Notes: generated by a model not told the origin, from the letters alone. A DNA stretch of 64,000 nucleotides from Elusimicrobiota bacterium (GCA_012517285.1 JAAYVG010000012.1:1-64000); one strand, 5' to 3'; positions 20,478-31,510 are shown, counted from the first letter of the stretch. Made by a program: numbers and translations.

Positions 20478-21734
20478 ATGAAAAAGATTAAAACATTGAA
20501 ATGTATAAGCTGTGGAAAGGAACATTCACTTGATGAGGTTAAATATGTTTGCAGTGCATGTGGTGGTAATCTTGAAGTTATATACGATTACAATCTCATA
20601 AAAAAAAGGTTCACTCAGGATGAGTTAAAAGAAAATTCTTACCTTGATATGTGGCGTTACGCTGATATACTTCCTGTTGATGATCTGAAGGATGTATCTC
20701 CGCTAAGGATAGGATATACTCCGCTTTATAGAAATAAGAGGTTAGCTGATGAGATAGGTGTGGGAGAAATATATATAAAGGATGATACAACCAATCCAAG
20801 CTCATCATTTAAGGACAGGGCAAGTGCCGTTGTTGTAAAAAGATTATTAGAAACATATGATGATGACAAAAGAATTATAGCAACTGCTTCAACAGGCAAT
20901 GCTGCATCATCGCTTTCATGTATATCTGCCTCACTCGGGATAAAAAATATTATATTTGTTCCTGAAACTGCTCCGATTCCAAAGATCACTCAGCTTCTTG
21001 TCTTTGGTGCTAATGTGATAATGGTAAAGGGTAGTTATGATGATGCCTTTGACCTCTGTGTCAAAGCTTGTGATGAGTTTGGCTGGTATAACAGAAATAC
21101 AGGATACAACCCATTTACGAGGGAGGGGAAAAAGACTGCAGCTTTTGAGATCTGTGAACAGTTAGAATGGGAAGTTCCTGATAAGGTTTTTGTTCCTGTT
21201 GGTGATGGAAATATCATAAGTGGTATCTGGAAGGGATTTTTAGAGTTTAAAAAAATAGGTTTTATAGACAAGCTACCAAAACTTGTTGCTGTTCAGTCAG
21301 AAAATTCCAATGCAGTTTACAATGCATTTATAAAAAACACAACGACTATTGAGCCTGTAAGCGGCGAGACAATATGTGATAGCATCTCTGTGAAAATTCC
21401 AAGAGATGGACTTGCAGCTTTAATAGCTTTAAAGGAATCAGGTGGCTTTGCTGTTAATGTCAGTGATAAAGAGGTTCTTGTAGCAGTGAAGGAGTTTGCA
21501 TCAAAAACGGGTGTTTTTGCTGAACCATCGGCAGCAGCAGTTTATGCAGGATTAAAAAAAGCTGTGAATGAAGATAAGGTTGATAGAGGAGATAGTGTCC
21601 TTCTTCTTATAACAGGAAGTGGGCTTAAGGATATAGATTCTGCAAGGAAAGCAATATCAAAGGCATATAGGATAGAGCCTGATATGAATGAGCTCAAAAA
21701 AATAATCTCTTCAATATTAAACAGGGGGCACTGA
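20478..21734 (+). CDS. thrC: Threonine synthase
   Basis: Zinc-ribbon-like N-terminus CISCGKEH..YVCSACGGNLEV; PLP site NPSSSFKDRASAVVVKRL; IIATASTGNAASSLSC. Confidence 0.93.
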   Translation: MKKIKTLKCISCGKEHSLDEVKYVCSACGGNLEVIYDYNLIKKRFTQDELKENSYLDMWRYADILPVDDLKDVSPLRIGYTPLYRNKRLADEIGVGEIYIKDDTTNPSSSFKDRASAVVVKRLLETYDDDKRIIATASTGNAASSLSCISASLGIKNIIFVPETAPIPKITQLLVFGANVIMVKGSYDDAFDLCVKACDEFGWYNRNTGYNPFTREGKKTAAFEICEQLEWEVPDKVFVPVGDGNIISGIWKGFLEFKKIGFIDKLPKLVAVQSENSNAVYNAFIKNTTTIEPVSGETICDSISVKIPRDGLAALIALKESGGFAVNVSDKEVLVAVKEFASKTGVFAEPSAAAVYAGLKKAVNEDKVDRGDSVLLLITGSGLKDIDSARKAISKAYRIEPDMNELKKIISSILNRGH

Positions 21735-21973
21735 AAAAGTCTAACGGTGGAGATTTTATAAATGAAAAACTGCATAAAAGATTTAAAAACTTATATCAAA
21801 ACTGCAAGTTTTTTTCTATCTAATATTAAAAAAGCGTGTAGTTTTTACCACCTTTTTGGTTACCCCGATTTATCGGGGCTTGTTACCCCATCAACCGACC
21901 GCGGTTACAGAACCAAACCACGTCGGTTTATTCGGCTAATTTATATCACAAATAGACTTCTTCAGTGCCCCCT
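21723..21973. repeat. TIR-type non-coding element, copy C (251 bp)
   Basis: Left TIR AGGGGGCACTGAAAAAGTCT (21723..21742), right TIR AGACTTCTTCAGTGCCCCCT (21954..21973), 19/20 complementary; internal CCCCGATTTATCGGGG hairpin. Confidence 0.9.
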
Positions 21974-21979
21974 AAAATA

Positions 21980-24055
21980 ATGCTTAAATCAGATATACAG
22001 TATGTAAAGGGAGTTGGTCCTAAAAGGGCTCTGATACTTGGAAAAATTGATATACATAGTATATATGATCTTCTGTTTTATTTCCCGAGGGGATATGAGG
22101 ATAGAAGGACTCAGACTGAAAAAAATGAATTTGAGTTTATTGAGACTGATATCCTTTCTGGCAGTGTCGTTGATTATTTTGAAATTTACACATCCAGCTC
22201 GCTTAGAATATTTAAGATTATAGTATCATCCTCTGGCAGAGAGTTTGAATGCCTTATATTTAGGAAGGCAAGTCGCAAATATGATGTCTTTGAACCTCTG
22301 AAGAAAAAGATAAAAAAGGGTGATGAAATATTTCTTGTTGGCAGTGTGGAAAATGATTTTTTTAAACCAAAGTTTAATGTTGAAGAAATATACTTTAAAA
22401 GCGACGATGAATTAAAGATAAACTTTAACAGAATAGTTCCGGTCTATCTGCTTACCTCAAATATTGATAACAAAACATTTAGAAAGATAGTTTTTTCTGC
22501 TTTAAATGATAATGTGGATTATATCAATGAGATATTTCCATATGATTTAACAATAAAAAGGAATTTACTGCCAAGAAAGATTGCTGTAGAACAAATACAT
22601 TTCCCAAAAGATGTCTCAATGCTTTTGAGAGCAAGACACAGGTTCATATATGAAGAGCTTTTGCTTATGGCATTAGCTTGGAATTTTAAAAAAAGGGAAA
22701 CCAAAAGGATCAAAAAAAATCATTCATATACAGTTAACAGAAATCTTTTAACCCCCTTTAAAAAAAATATGGGCTTTGAGTTCACAGGATCACAAAAAAA
22801 GGCTATCAATGAGATATTCAGGGATATGCAGAGTTCTCATCCTATGACAAGGCTTTTGGCGGGTGATGTTGGGAGTGGAAAAACCGTTGTTGCGATAAGT
22901 GCATGTCTTTTAGCTGTTGAAAATTCTCATCAGTGCTGTTTCATGGCTCCAACTGAAATACTTGCAGAGCAGCATTACATAACATTTAAAAAATTTCTTT
23001 CAAACCTTGATATCAGATATGAGCTTTTAACATCATCTACCCCTAAATCAAAGAAGAGGGATATAGAAAAGAGACTTGAAAACGGAGATATAGATATTCT
23101 AATAGGAACACACTCAGTCATAGGAGATAATATCAAATTTAAGGATCTAACTCTGATTGTTGTTGATGAGCAGCATAGATTTGGTGTCAGACAGCGAGCG
23201 ACGCTCAGACAGAAGGGTGAAAACATTGATATGCTTGTTATGACAGCCACTCCAATACCGAGAACACTTTTTCTTGCTCTTTATGGTGATTTAGAACTTT
23301 CAACGCTATCTGATATGCCTCGTGATAGAAAACCAGTAAAAACGTTTCATCTTCTTGAAGAGGATGCTTTTAAAAAAACTAAGGAATATCTTAAAAAGGG
23401 GGTTCAGGCTTATATAGTCTTTCCTCTTATAGATGAGTCTGATAAGGTTGAGGTTAAATCACTCCTTGTTGAGGTTGAAAGAATAAAGAAAGAGTTTTAT
23501 GATTACAGAGTAGGTATAATTTATGGGAGAATGAAATCATCTGACAAGCAGAAAGTGATGCAAGATTTTCTTGACAAAAAAATTGATATACTCTGTGCAA
23601 CTCAGGTTATAGAGGTTGGCATAGATGTGGCAAATGCCTGTGTTATGATAATAGAAAGCGCTGAGAGATTTGGTATAGCAAGTCTTCATCAGCTAAGAGG
23701 AAGGGTTGGAAGGGGGGCAAGAGAATCATTCTGTTTTCTTGTAAGCAATGTAAAGAGCGGTGATGCATATGAAAGGATAAAGGCTATATGTGAGACAACA
23801 AATGGCTTTGAACTTGCTCAAAAGGATGCATATCTCAGGGGTGTTGGAGAGGTTTTGGGTGTTAGACAGCATGGTGATATGGAGCTTAAAATAGCATCTG
23901 TAGCGAGGGATAAAGAGATATTTGAACAGGCTATGGTGGACGCAGAGGAAGTTACAAAGGATGATCCCTTACTCTCAAAGAAGGAGCATCAATCTCTTAG
24001 AAATGTGCTTAATGAAATCTATGGGAAGAGCTTGAAACTTATAGATCTAAACTGA
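21980..24055 (+). CDS. recG: ATP-dependent DNA helicase RecG
   Basis: LLAGDVGSGKTVVA, DEQHRFGVRQR, TATPIPRTL, RLRGRVGRG-like motifs. ATG at 21980 preferred over the GTG at 21965, which lies in the element TIR. Confidence 0.96.
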   Translation: MLKSDIQYVKGVGPKRALILGKIDIHSIYDLLFYFPRGYEDRRTQTEKNEFEFIETDILSGSVVDYFEIYTSSSLRIFKIIVSSSGREFECLIFRKASRKYDVFEPLKKKIKKGDEIFLVGSVENDFFKPKFNVEEIYFKSDDELKINFNRIVPVYLLTSNIDNKTFRKIVFSALNDNVDYINEIFPYDLTIKRNLLPRKIAVEQIHFPKDVSMLLRARHRFIYEELLLMALAWNFKKRETKRIKKNHSYTVNRNLLTPFKKNMGFEFTGSQKKAINEIFRDMQSSHPMTRLLAGDVGSGKTVVAISACLLAVENSHQCCFMAPTEILAEQHYITFKKFLSNLDIRYELLTSSTPKSKKRDIEKRLENGDIDILIGTHSVIGDNIKFKDLTLIVVDEQHRFGVRQRATLRQKGENIDMLVMTATPIPRTLFLALYGDLELSTLSDMPRDRKPVKTFHLLEEDAFKKTKEYLKKGVQAYIVFPLIDESDKVEVKSLLVEVERIKKEFYDYRVGIIYGRMKSSDKQKVMQDFLDKKIDILCATQVIEVGIDVANACVMIIESAERFGIASLHQLRGRVGRGARESFCFLVSNVKSGDAYERIKAICETTNGFELAQKDAYLRGVGEVLGVRQHGDMELKIASVARDKEIFEQAMVDAEEVTKDDPLLSKKEHQSLRNVLNEIYGKSLKLIDLN

Positions 24056-24120
24056 TATGATATAGCTAAATAATTTTTATGAGATATAATTATTTAATAT
24101 AATTTAAATTGGAGTAAATT

Positions 24121-24753
24121 ATGAAAATTGTAAAGGATGGTTTTCTGGTTTTGATGATAAGCATAGTTGGGCTTTTGCTTTCAATTTATGCATTGAGATT
24201 TTCTAAGCTGTATATTATACTTGCTTTTATCTTTTTTGTCTTTTTTCTTTTCTCACTTTATTTTTTCAGAGACCCGAAAAGAGATTATAGCTTTGCTGAT
24301 TATGAGATAGCATCACCGGCTGATGGAACAGTGCTTTCAATCAAAAAAGAGTCATCTGATGATGTGGTCGTGATGAGAATTTTTCTTTCAATATTTAATG
24401 TTCATCTACAGAGGTCCCCTATATCAGGTACTGTGAAAAATACAAAATTTACATATGGTAAGTTCCATGTCGCTTATAAGCCTGAGGCAAAGGACAACCA
24501 GAGAAATATTATAGAGATAGATGGAGGCAATGGTCGGTGGGCTAATGTTGAGCAGATCACTGGTGCAATAGCGAGACGAATTGCATGCTATGTTAAACCT
24601 TCGGATAATGTCAAAACTGGTCAGAAGATAGGAATGATATACTTTGGCTCTCAGGTTGCATTGTATCTTCCAAAGGACGTAGAGATAAAGGTCAAGATTG
24701 GTGATAAGGTTGAGGCTGGAAAAACTGTTGTGGCTCTATGGAAGAAGAAATAA
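24121..24753 (+). CDS. psd: Phosphatidylserine decarboxylase, short (archaeal/Psd-II-like) type
   Basis: ASPADGTV, FLSIFNVHLQRSPISGTV, YFGSQVALYLP (autoprocessing GS). Confidence 0.93.
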   Translation: MKIVKDGFLVLMISIVGLLLSIYALRFSKLYIILAFIFFVFFLFSLYFFRDPKRDYSFADYEIASPADGTVLSIKKESSDDVVVMRIFLSIFNVHLQRSPISGTVKNTKFTYGKFHVAYKPEAKDNQRNIIEIDGGNGRWANVEQITGAIARRIACYVKPSDNVKTGQKIGMIYFGSQVALYLPKDVEIKVKIGDKVEAGKTVVALWKKK

Positions 24754-25526
24754 AAAAAATTGATTCAATAAAAAACAAGACAAAAAACGCAATCCCATCC
24801 ATATTCACACTCTCAAATATGGCCTGTGGCCTTATGTCAATACTTAGTGTTTCCAACAATCAGTATATAACAGCATGTTACTTTATAATAGGTTCATATA
24901 TAATGGATATACTTGATGGAAGGGTTGCAAGATTTATAGGTGCCGAGACTGATATCGGAGTTGAGCTGGATTCTTTTTCTGATTGGATTTCTTTTGGAAT
25001 AGCTCCTGCATATATGATGTATGAGTTTGCACTTAAAGCATATGGTATTGTTGCTTATCCTGTTGTTTTGATATATGTGATATGTGGTGCTTTGAGACTT
25101 GCAAGGTTTAATCTTAAATCGCTTTCAGGTCAGAGCTCAAAAACATTTTTTCAGGGTTTGCCAATACCTGCTGCTGCTGGAATACTTATATTTTTTGTGC
25201 TTTCATATTCAATAATAGAGGGTGATACATCATCCAAAGCAATAAGCCTTCTTTCAGCTCAGATGCCGTTTCTCTATTCAATAATTCCTTTCATAATAAT
25301 AGGTATATCATTGCTTATGGTTTCCACAGTCCCTTATGTTGCTATGAAGTCTAATACGATGTTTAGAGTCAGATCTCCGCTTGGAATAATCATATCAGTG
25401 TCTCTTATATTCCTTATATTTTTCTATCCTCAGAATGCTCTTTTTGTTTTTTTTCTGTTATATGCTATATCTGGTATAGTATATTTTTTTTATAGGCTTT
25501 TTTCGTCAAAAAATTCAAGTTTTTAA
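24738..25526 (+). CDS. pssA: CDP-diacylglycerol-serine O-phosphatidyltransferase
   Basis: DILDGRVARFIGAETDIGVELDSFSDWISFGIAPA = CDP-alcohol phosphatidyltransferase motif; adjacent to psd. Confidence 0.95.
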   Translation: MEEEIKKIDSIKNKTKNAIPSIFTLSNMACGLMSILSVSNNQYITACYFIIGSYIMDILDGRVARFIGAETDIGVELDSFSDWISFGIAPAYMMYEFALKAYGIVAYPVVLIYVICGALRLARFNLKSLSGQSSKTFFQGLPIPAAAGILIFFVLSYSIIEGDTSSKAISLLSAQMPFLYSIIPFIIIGISLLMVSTVPYVAMKSNTMFRVRSPLGIIISVSLIFLIFFYPQNALFVFFLLYAISGIVYFFYRLFSSKNSSF

Positions 25527-25549
25527 AACAATTATGTTAAAATATTATA

Positions 25550-25750
25550 ATGGAAAATAAAAAATTTTATCTATCAAACAATAAAAAAATAGCTGGTGTG
25601 TGTGCTGGCATTTCAGAGTATTTTAATATTGATGTAGTTTTTGTAAGAGTTTTATTCATTGCTGGAGTTGTTTCAGGAGTTCTTTCCTCGCTTTTTATTT
25701 TAACTTATATAGCCTTTTGGATTGTAGCTCCAAGAAAAGAGAATGTTTGA
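25550..25750 (+). CDS. PspC domain protein
   Basis: KIAGVCAGISEYFNIDVVFVRVLFIAGVVSGVLSSLFILTYIAFWIVAP. Confidence 0.92.
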   Translation: MENKKFYLSNNKKIAGVCAGISEYFNIDVVFVRVLFIAGVVSGVLSSLFILTYIAFWIVAPRKENV

Positions 25751-25757
25751 TTAAAAG

Positions 25758-25848
25758 ATTTTGTGTGGGGGAAATTGGGTTTGATTCCCGTGCTGCCCCG
25801 CAACGGTAAAGCTCCTTTAAGGAGATGAGCCCGGACTATCACACAAAA
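25758..25848 (+). promoter_or_regulatory. Cobalamin riboswitch
   Basis: TTGTGTGGGGGAAATTGGGTTTGATTCCCGTGCTGCCCCGCAACGGTAAAGC...GAGCCCGGACTATCACACAA: B12-box-like core closed by TTGTGTG/CACACAA. Confidence 0.88.
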
Positions 25849-25928
25849 AAATATCCTTCGTGGGAGGGTTGTGCGTTTATATACAGTGCCTTTCCGTGAA
25901 GCATTGGATAACCTCGCGGGAGGCACTT

Positions 25929-27743
25929 GTGGAAAAGATATTCTTGTTGTTAGTGTTTTGTTTACTCTTTGTATCCTCTCTAAAATCTGGAGATACAGAG
26001 ATATTTTTATCACTTAAAAGAGATAGCACATCCTACCAGTTGCCATATTCTTACGGCAGTTCTGTTGAACATTACAAAGTTAAGGAAGATAAAATTACTG
26101 ATTCATTAAAACTATCACCATCAGTTTTTGTGAAAGAAAATTCAGAGGATTATGGAGTTTCGCTTATTTCAATAAGGGGTTTTACATCAAATCAAACTTC
26201 TGTTGTTTATGATGGTTTCAAGTTTCCAAAGGATCTTACTCAAACATATGATCTTTCCATACTTCCACCTGCATCGTCATCTGAGGTATATCTTTTAAAA
26301 GGTGGGTGGTCATCGGTTTATGGCTCTGACTCTGAGGGAGGTGTGGTTGCAATAAAAACTCAGGATTTAAAACCAAACACTCAAACCGCTGTATTAAATG
26401 TAGAAAGGGGAAGCTATAACTCCGATAGATACTATATAAAATCAGGATTTTCAAAGGATAAATTTTTCATAATAACTGAGGCTGAAAATTATTCTTCAAA
26501 TGGTTTTCAAGAAAATTCTTCCGCAAACAAAAATTCTCTTATTATGAAATTGGGTTATGATTTTGATGATTATGGGAAGCTTACTCTAAGCGGTTTTGGA
26601 GTGAAGCTTAAAACCGATCTGCCATCAGGTACACCTGTTGATGTATCCCAATTCAACGGTAAGAGAGAAAAAAAAGCAAACACCCCTTATGACTGGCAGG
26701 ATAATGAAAATATTTTTTTGAGTTTTAAACATCAGTTAGAGATAGATGACACAAAATTAACAATTTCATACGCAAGAAACAATATAACTAAAAATGCATA
26801 TCAGTGGTCAGCTCTTACAAATATAAAGACATACTCAGATGATTTTATGCTCAATATGAGCTTTAATCAGCTCAATCTTGGTTTTGAGCTGGATAAAAAC
26901 TATTTAAGATCAGATGATTATGGGAATCACTCCATAGAAAACTATGGATATTTTATAAACTCAAATAAGAATATCGGAAGTGACTTAAAAGTTTACTGGT
27001 ATTTAAGATATGATAATAACAAAAATTATTCTGATGTTTTAAGTCACAGGTTTGCGACTGAATATTTCCTTACAGAGGACATAAGCCTCTCATATGCTGT
27101 TTCAAAATCATGGAGGAGTCCATCATTTGCTGATATATACGGTAGTCAGATCTACTGGATTCCACCAAATCCTTATATAAAGCCTGAAAAATCGCTTGGG
27201 AATGAACTCTCAATGAAGCTATCTCTGAACAATTTTGAACTGACAGTTTCAGGCTATTATTACGATATAACTGATAAGATCAGCTATGATCCACTTACAT
27301 ATAGGGCTGTGAATTTAGCTGAAGGATATAATAAGGGTATTGAGGGCCTATCATCATATAATATAGATCTATTCAAATTTTCAATCGGTGGGAATATTAT
27401 GAGGGTTATGGGCAGGGAAAGCGGCGGATATAAAACTCTTCCATACATACCCGAGTATAAGTTTGTTTTTATAACACAGTATCAGAATATAAAACTTTTT
27501 GATATAGTATTTAAAACAGAAAGATATGGCAAATATTTTACTATGCCAGAAAAAAAAGGGAAAGAAGTTCCTTCATATACCATTTCATCAATAAGTATTA
27601 CAAGAAAGATATCTGATTTAAAGATATTTTTATCAGTTGATAATATATTTAATGAAAGGTATGCTACAAATGCCGATAGCTTTAATGGATACTTCCCAGG
27701 AAAACCAAGAAACATCAATGCTGGGGCAAGCATAAACTTCTGA
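25929..27743 (+). CDS. TonB-dependent outer membrane receptor (BtuB-like)
   Basis: Plug domain (VSLISIRGFTSNQTSVVYDGF..LLKGGWSSVYGSDSEGGVVAIKT) and C-terminal barrel ending in aromatic SINF; downstream of the cobalamin riboswitch; GTG 25929 followed by signal peptide EKIFLLLVFCLLFVSSLKS. Confidence 0.9.
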   Translation: MEKIFLLLVFCLLFVSSLKSGDTEIFLSLKRDSTSYQLPYSYGSSVEHYKVKEDKITDSLKLSPSVFVKENSEDYGVSLISIRGFTSNQTSVVYDGFKFPKDLTQTYDLSILPPASSSEVYLLKGGWSSVYGSDSEGGVVAIKTQDLKPNTQTAVLNVERGSYNSDRYYIKSGFSKDKFFIITEAENYSSNGFQENSSANKNSLIMKLGYDFDDYGKLTLSGFGVKLKTDLPSGTPVDVSQFNGKREKKANTPYDWQDNENIFLSFKHQLEIDDTKLTISYARNNITKNAYQWSALTNIKTYSDDFMLNMSFNQLNLGFELDKNYLRSDDYGNHSIENYGYFINSNKNIGSDLKVYWYLRYDNNKNYSDVLSHRFATEYFLTEDISLSYAVSKSWRSPSFADIYGSQIYWIPPNPYIKPEKSLGNELSMKLSLNNFELTVSGYYYDITDKISYDPLTYRAVNLAEGYNKGIEGLSSYNIDLFKFSIGGNIMRVMGRESGGYKTLPYIPEYKFVFITQYQNIKLFDIVFKTERYGKYFTMPEKKGKEVPSYTISSISITRKISDLKIFLSVDNIFNERYATNADSFNGYFPGKPRNINAGASINF

Positions 27744-27799
27744 TTTAATATTCAAAAATTTTGTCTGAAATTATAAAGTTGTTATAATATAATTATACT

Positions 27800-27871
<72 letters not shown>

Positions 27872-27881
27872 TTTTTTATTT

Positions 27882-28061
27882 TTAGTGATTGTGGCAGCCG
27901 CATCCATGACAGCATCCCCCAGATCCACAATCATCATCAACTGCTGAATTGTTCTTTCTTAACCCAACTATTTCATCTGAAACCTTTATAACCTTTTTAA
28001 GCTTTTTATCATATATGTACTTTCCTGTTTTAACCTCTTTTTTTTCTTCCTTATTTATCAT
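27882..28061 (-). CDS. 59-aa Cys/His-rich small protein (putative metal binding)
   Basis: MINKEEKKEVKTGKYIYDKKLKKVIKVSDEIVGLRKNNSAVDDDCGSGGCCHGCGCHNH*, below the size cut of the supplied ORF track. Confidence 0.6.
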   Translation of the reverse strand: MINKEEKKEVKTGKYIYDKKLKKVIKVSDEIVGLRKNNSAVDDDCGSGGCCHGCGCHNH

Positions 28062-28133
28062 AAAACCTCATACTGATTCTTTTATATTTATTAAACTAAT
28101 ATATTTTATAATTTTTATCAATATTATTATATT

Positions 28134-28389
28134 AGGAGGCACTAAAAAAGTTGTTTGGTTATTTAATGGAAACAGATGTCAGAAGTCAGATGACAGAAAA
28201 CAGAAAGCAGAACTTAAAGGAACTCCTTATTTATCTGATATCTGATTTCTGACTTCTGACCCCTGTTTTGATGGGGATTTGTCGTTTTCTTCTTAACCTC
28301 AATCTTAATCTTAGACTTAATCTTAACCTTAACCTTAACCTGCAGTTACATTGTCCTAAACCTTCACCGTTAGACTTTTTCAGTACCCT
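28134..28389. repeat. TIR-type non-coding element, copy D (256 bp)
   Basis: AGGAGGCACTAAAAAAGT at left, AGACTTTTTCAGTACCCT at right (28372..28389); interior is the inverse of copy B. Confidence 0.85.
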
Positions 28390-28731
28390 GTAATATCTGT
28401 CAAAAGGATTATGGATATTTTAAATCTCCTCAAGAAATTATTTTGTTCCATCTTCAGAGATGATCAAAGAGATTTCAGAAAAAAATTTTTCAAGTGAATC
28501 ATCTCTGAGAATAAAAATGCTAAACTTGTTTTGAAAGACTTTGAGTATTACAGAATGATGATAGAGTTTGATGATGAACTTTTAAAATTAACAGAGCCAA
28601 TATAAAATGAGAGAATTTATAACACCATTTGGAATATAACCAGTAGCATCAATTTTGAAAAGAAGCTTGAAAAAGCTTGGAAAAATATTAAAAAAATGAT
28701 ATTTATATTAATAGCTAATTAAGGAGGTAAT

Positions 28732-29226
28732 ATGGCAGATTTTAGTTTTGATATCGTTTCAAAGGTTGATATGACTCTCGTGGATGAGTCTGTCTCTATA
28801 GCTTTGAAAGAGATAACCAATAGATATGATTTCAAGGATACGAATTCGGAAATAAGCATTGATAAAAAAGAAAATAAAATTTTTCTTACATCAAGCGATG
28901 AGTACAGAGTTAAAACACTTTATGATATACTGCTGACGAGGATGAGCAAGAGAGGATTACCGCTTAAAAATTTTACAGTTGAAAAAATTGAGAATGCTCT
29001 TGGCTCAAGAGCAAGGATGGTTGTTAAGATTCAGCAGGGGATACCATCAGAAAAGGCAAAGGAGATCACAAAGCTGATAAAGGATTTAAAGCTTAAAGTC
29101 AATGCTCAAATACAGGGAGATTCTATAAGAATTTCTTCCAGATCAAAGGATGAGCTTCAATCTCTAATTGCTACTCTTAAGTCAAAGGATTTTGGGATAA
29201 CACTGTCCTTTACAAATTACAGATAG
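28732..29226 (+). CDS. yajQ: YajQ family nucleotide-binding protein
   Basis: MADFSFDIVSKVDMTLVDESVSIALKEITNRYDFKDTNSEI...DSIRISSRSKDELQSLIATLKSKDFGITLSFTNYR. Confidence 0.96.
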   Translation: MADFSFDIVSKVDMTLVDESVSIALKEITNRYDFKDTNSEISIDKKENKIFLTSSDEYRVKTLYDILLTRMSKRGLPLKNFTVEKIENALGSRARMVVKIQQGIPSEKAKEITKLIKDLKLKVNAQIQGDSIRISSRSKDELQSLIATLKSKDFGITLSFTNYR

Positions 29227-29289
29227 AGTTCTCTAAATTTTTATTTTTTATTTTTAAAATTTATTTTTTTTCATAGGGGAAAAATATAC

Positions 29290-29319
29290 TTGACAATGTT
29301 TTAGAAATTATGCTAAAAT
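29290..29319 (+). promoter_or_regulatory. rrn promoter P1 (sigma70-like)
   Basis: TTGACA (29290) - 18 nt - TAAAAT (29314). Confidence 0.6.
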
Positions 29320-29397
29320 AATTTTATTGTTAAAGTTCTCTACTCAAAAGAAGTAAAAAAAGTTTTTCAAAAAAAATGTAATATTAAAAAAAAAGAC

Positions 29398-29427
29398 TTG
29401 ACAAAGTCTTTAGAAAAATAATAAAAT
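29398..29427 (+). promoter_or_regulatory. rrn promoter P2 (sigma70-like)
   Basis: TTGACA (29398) - 18 nt - TAAAAT (29422). Confidence 0.55.
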
Positions 29428-29637
29428 AAATTTATAGTTGTAAGAACCTGTTGTAAAAAGACAGGAAGTTTTTGTTCTCTTAAATTTTAGTGTATGAGCA
29501 GGCACCCTTCAATCCTGAGTGATCAGGAAAAAGAATGGGTGTATGTCAACCTTGAATTACAAGTTAAGTTAAAGTAACCGAAGTAAATTATACGGTGTTT
29601 ATTATATAGAGTCTCATTTCAAATTCTCCAGATTTTT

Positions 29638-31147
<1,510 letters not shown>

Positions 31148-31237
31148 AATAACTTCAGATCTTTGGATCTGTTGTTATAGGCCGATCCCATTCTTTTTGT
31201 GTTTCGGCACAGTTGGAGGGTGGCTGCTCATACATAT

Positions 31238-31392
31238 TAGTGGTCAGTGTCCAGTGGTTAGTGATCAGCAAAACCAAAACAGTGATCAGTGGACAGTGGT
31301 CAGAAAAGACAAAAAGCAATAGTGATTAGTGCCCAGTTAAAATAAGGGATTTCCTTAATTGCTGACTACTGATAACTGATCACTGACAACTG
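31238..31392. repeat. CAGT-rich inverted-repeat element in the 16S-tRNAIle spacer
   Basis: TAGTGGTCAGTGTCCAGTGGTTAGTGATCAG ... CTGACTACTGATAACTGATCACTGACAACTG. Confidence 0.6.
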
Positions 31393-31432
31393 TTTTTAAG
31401 TCCCACTCTTTGTTCCTTTAAAAGGACAAGAG

Positions 31433-31506
31433 GGGCTCATAGCTCAGATGGCTAGAGCGTACCCCTGATAAGGGTAAGGTCGGTGGTTCGATTCCACCTG
31501 GGCCCA
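31433..31506 (+). tRNA. tRNA-Ile (GAT)
   Basis: GGGCTCA/TGGGCCC acceptor, anticodon loop tGATaag, GGTTCGATTCC T-arm. Confidence 0.96.
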
Positions 31507-31510
31507 TAAG

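Noticed and set aside
21762-21980. 72-aa ORF between thrC and recG
   Set aside because: Lies almost entirely within the TIR element; no protein-like features.
27949-28245. 98-aa plus-strand ORF
   Set aside because: Antisense to the small Cys-rich ORF and runs into repeat element D; low-complexity Phe/Ile-rich.
28411-28700. Possible decayed gene between element D and yajQ (MDILNLLKKLFCSIFRDDQRDFRKKFFK*, then KNAKLVLKDFEYYRMMIEFDDELLKLTEPI*)
   Set aside because: Short broken frames without a recognisable family; cannot be supported as a gene or assigned as a specific pseudogene.
31238-31392. Repeated CAGTGATCAGTGG words as a possible CRISPR array
   Set aside because: No constant repeat/unique spacer pattern and no cas genes; better explained as an inverted degenerate repeat.
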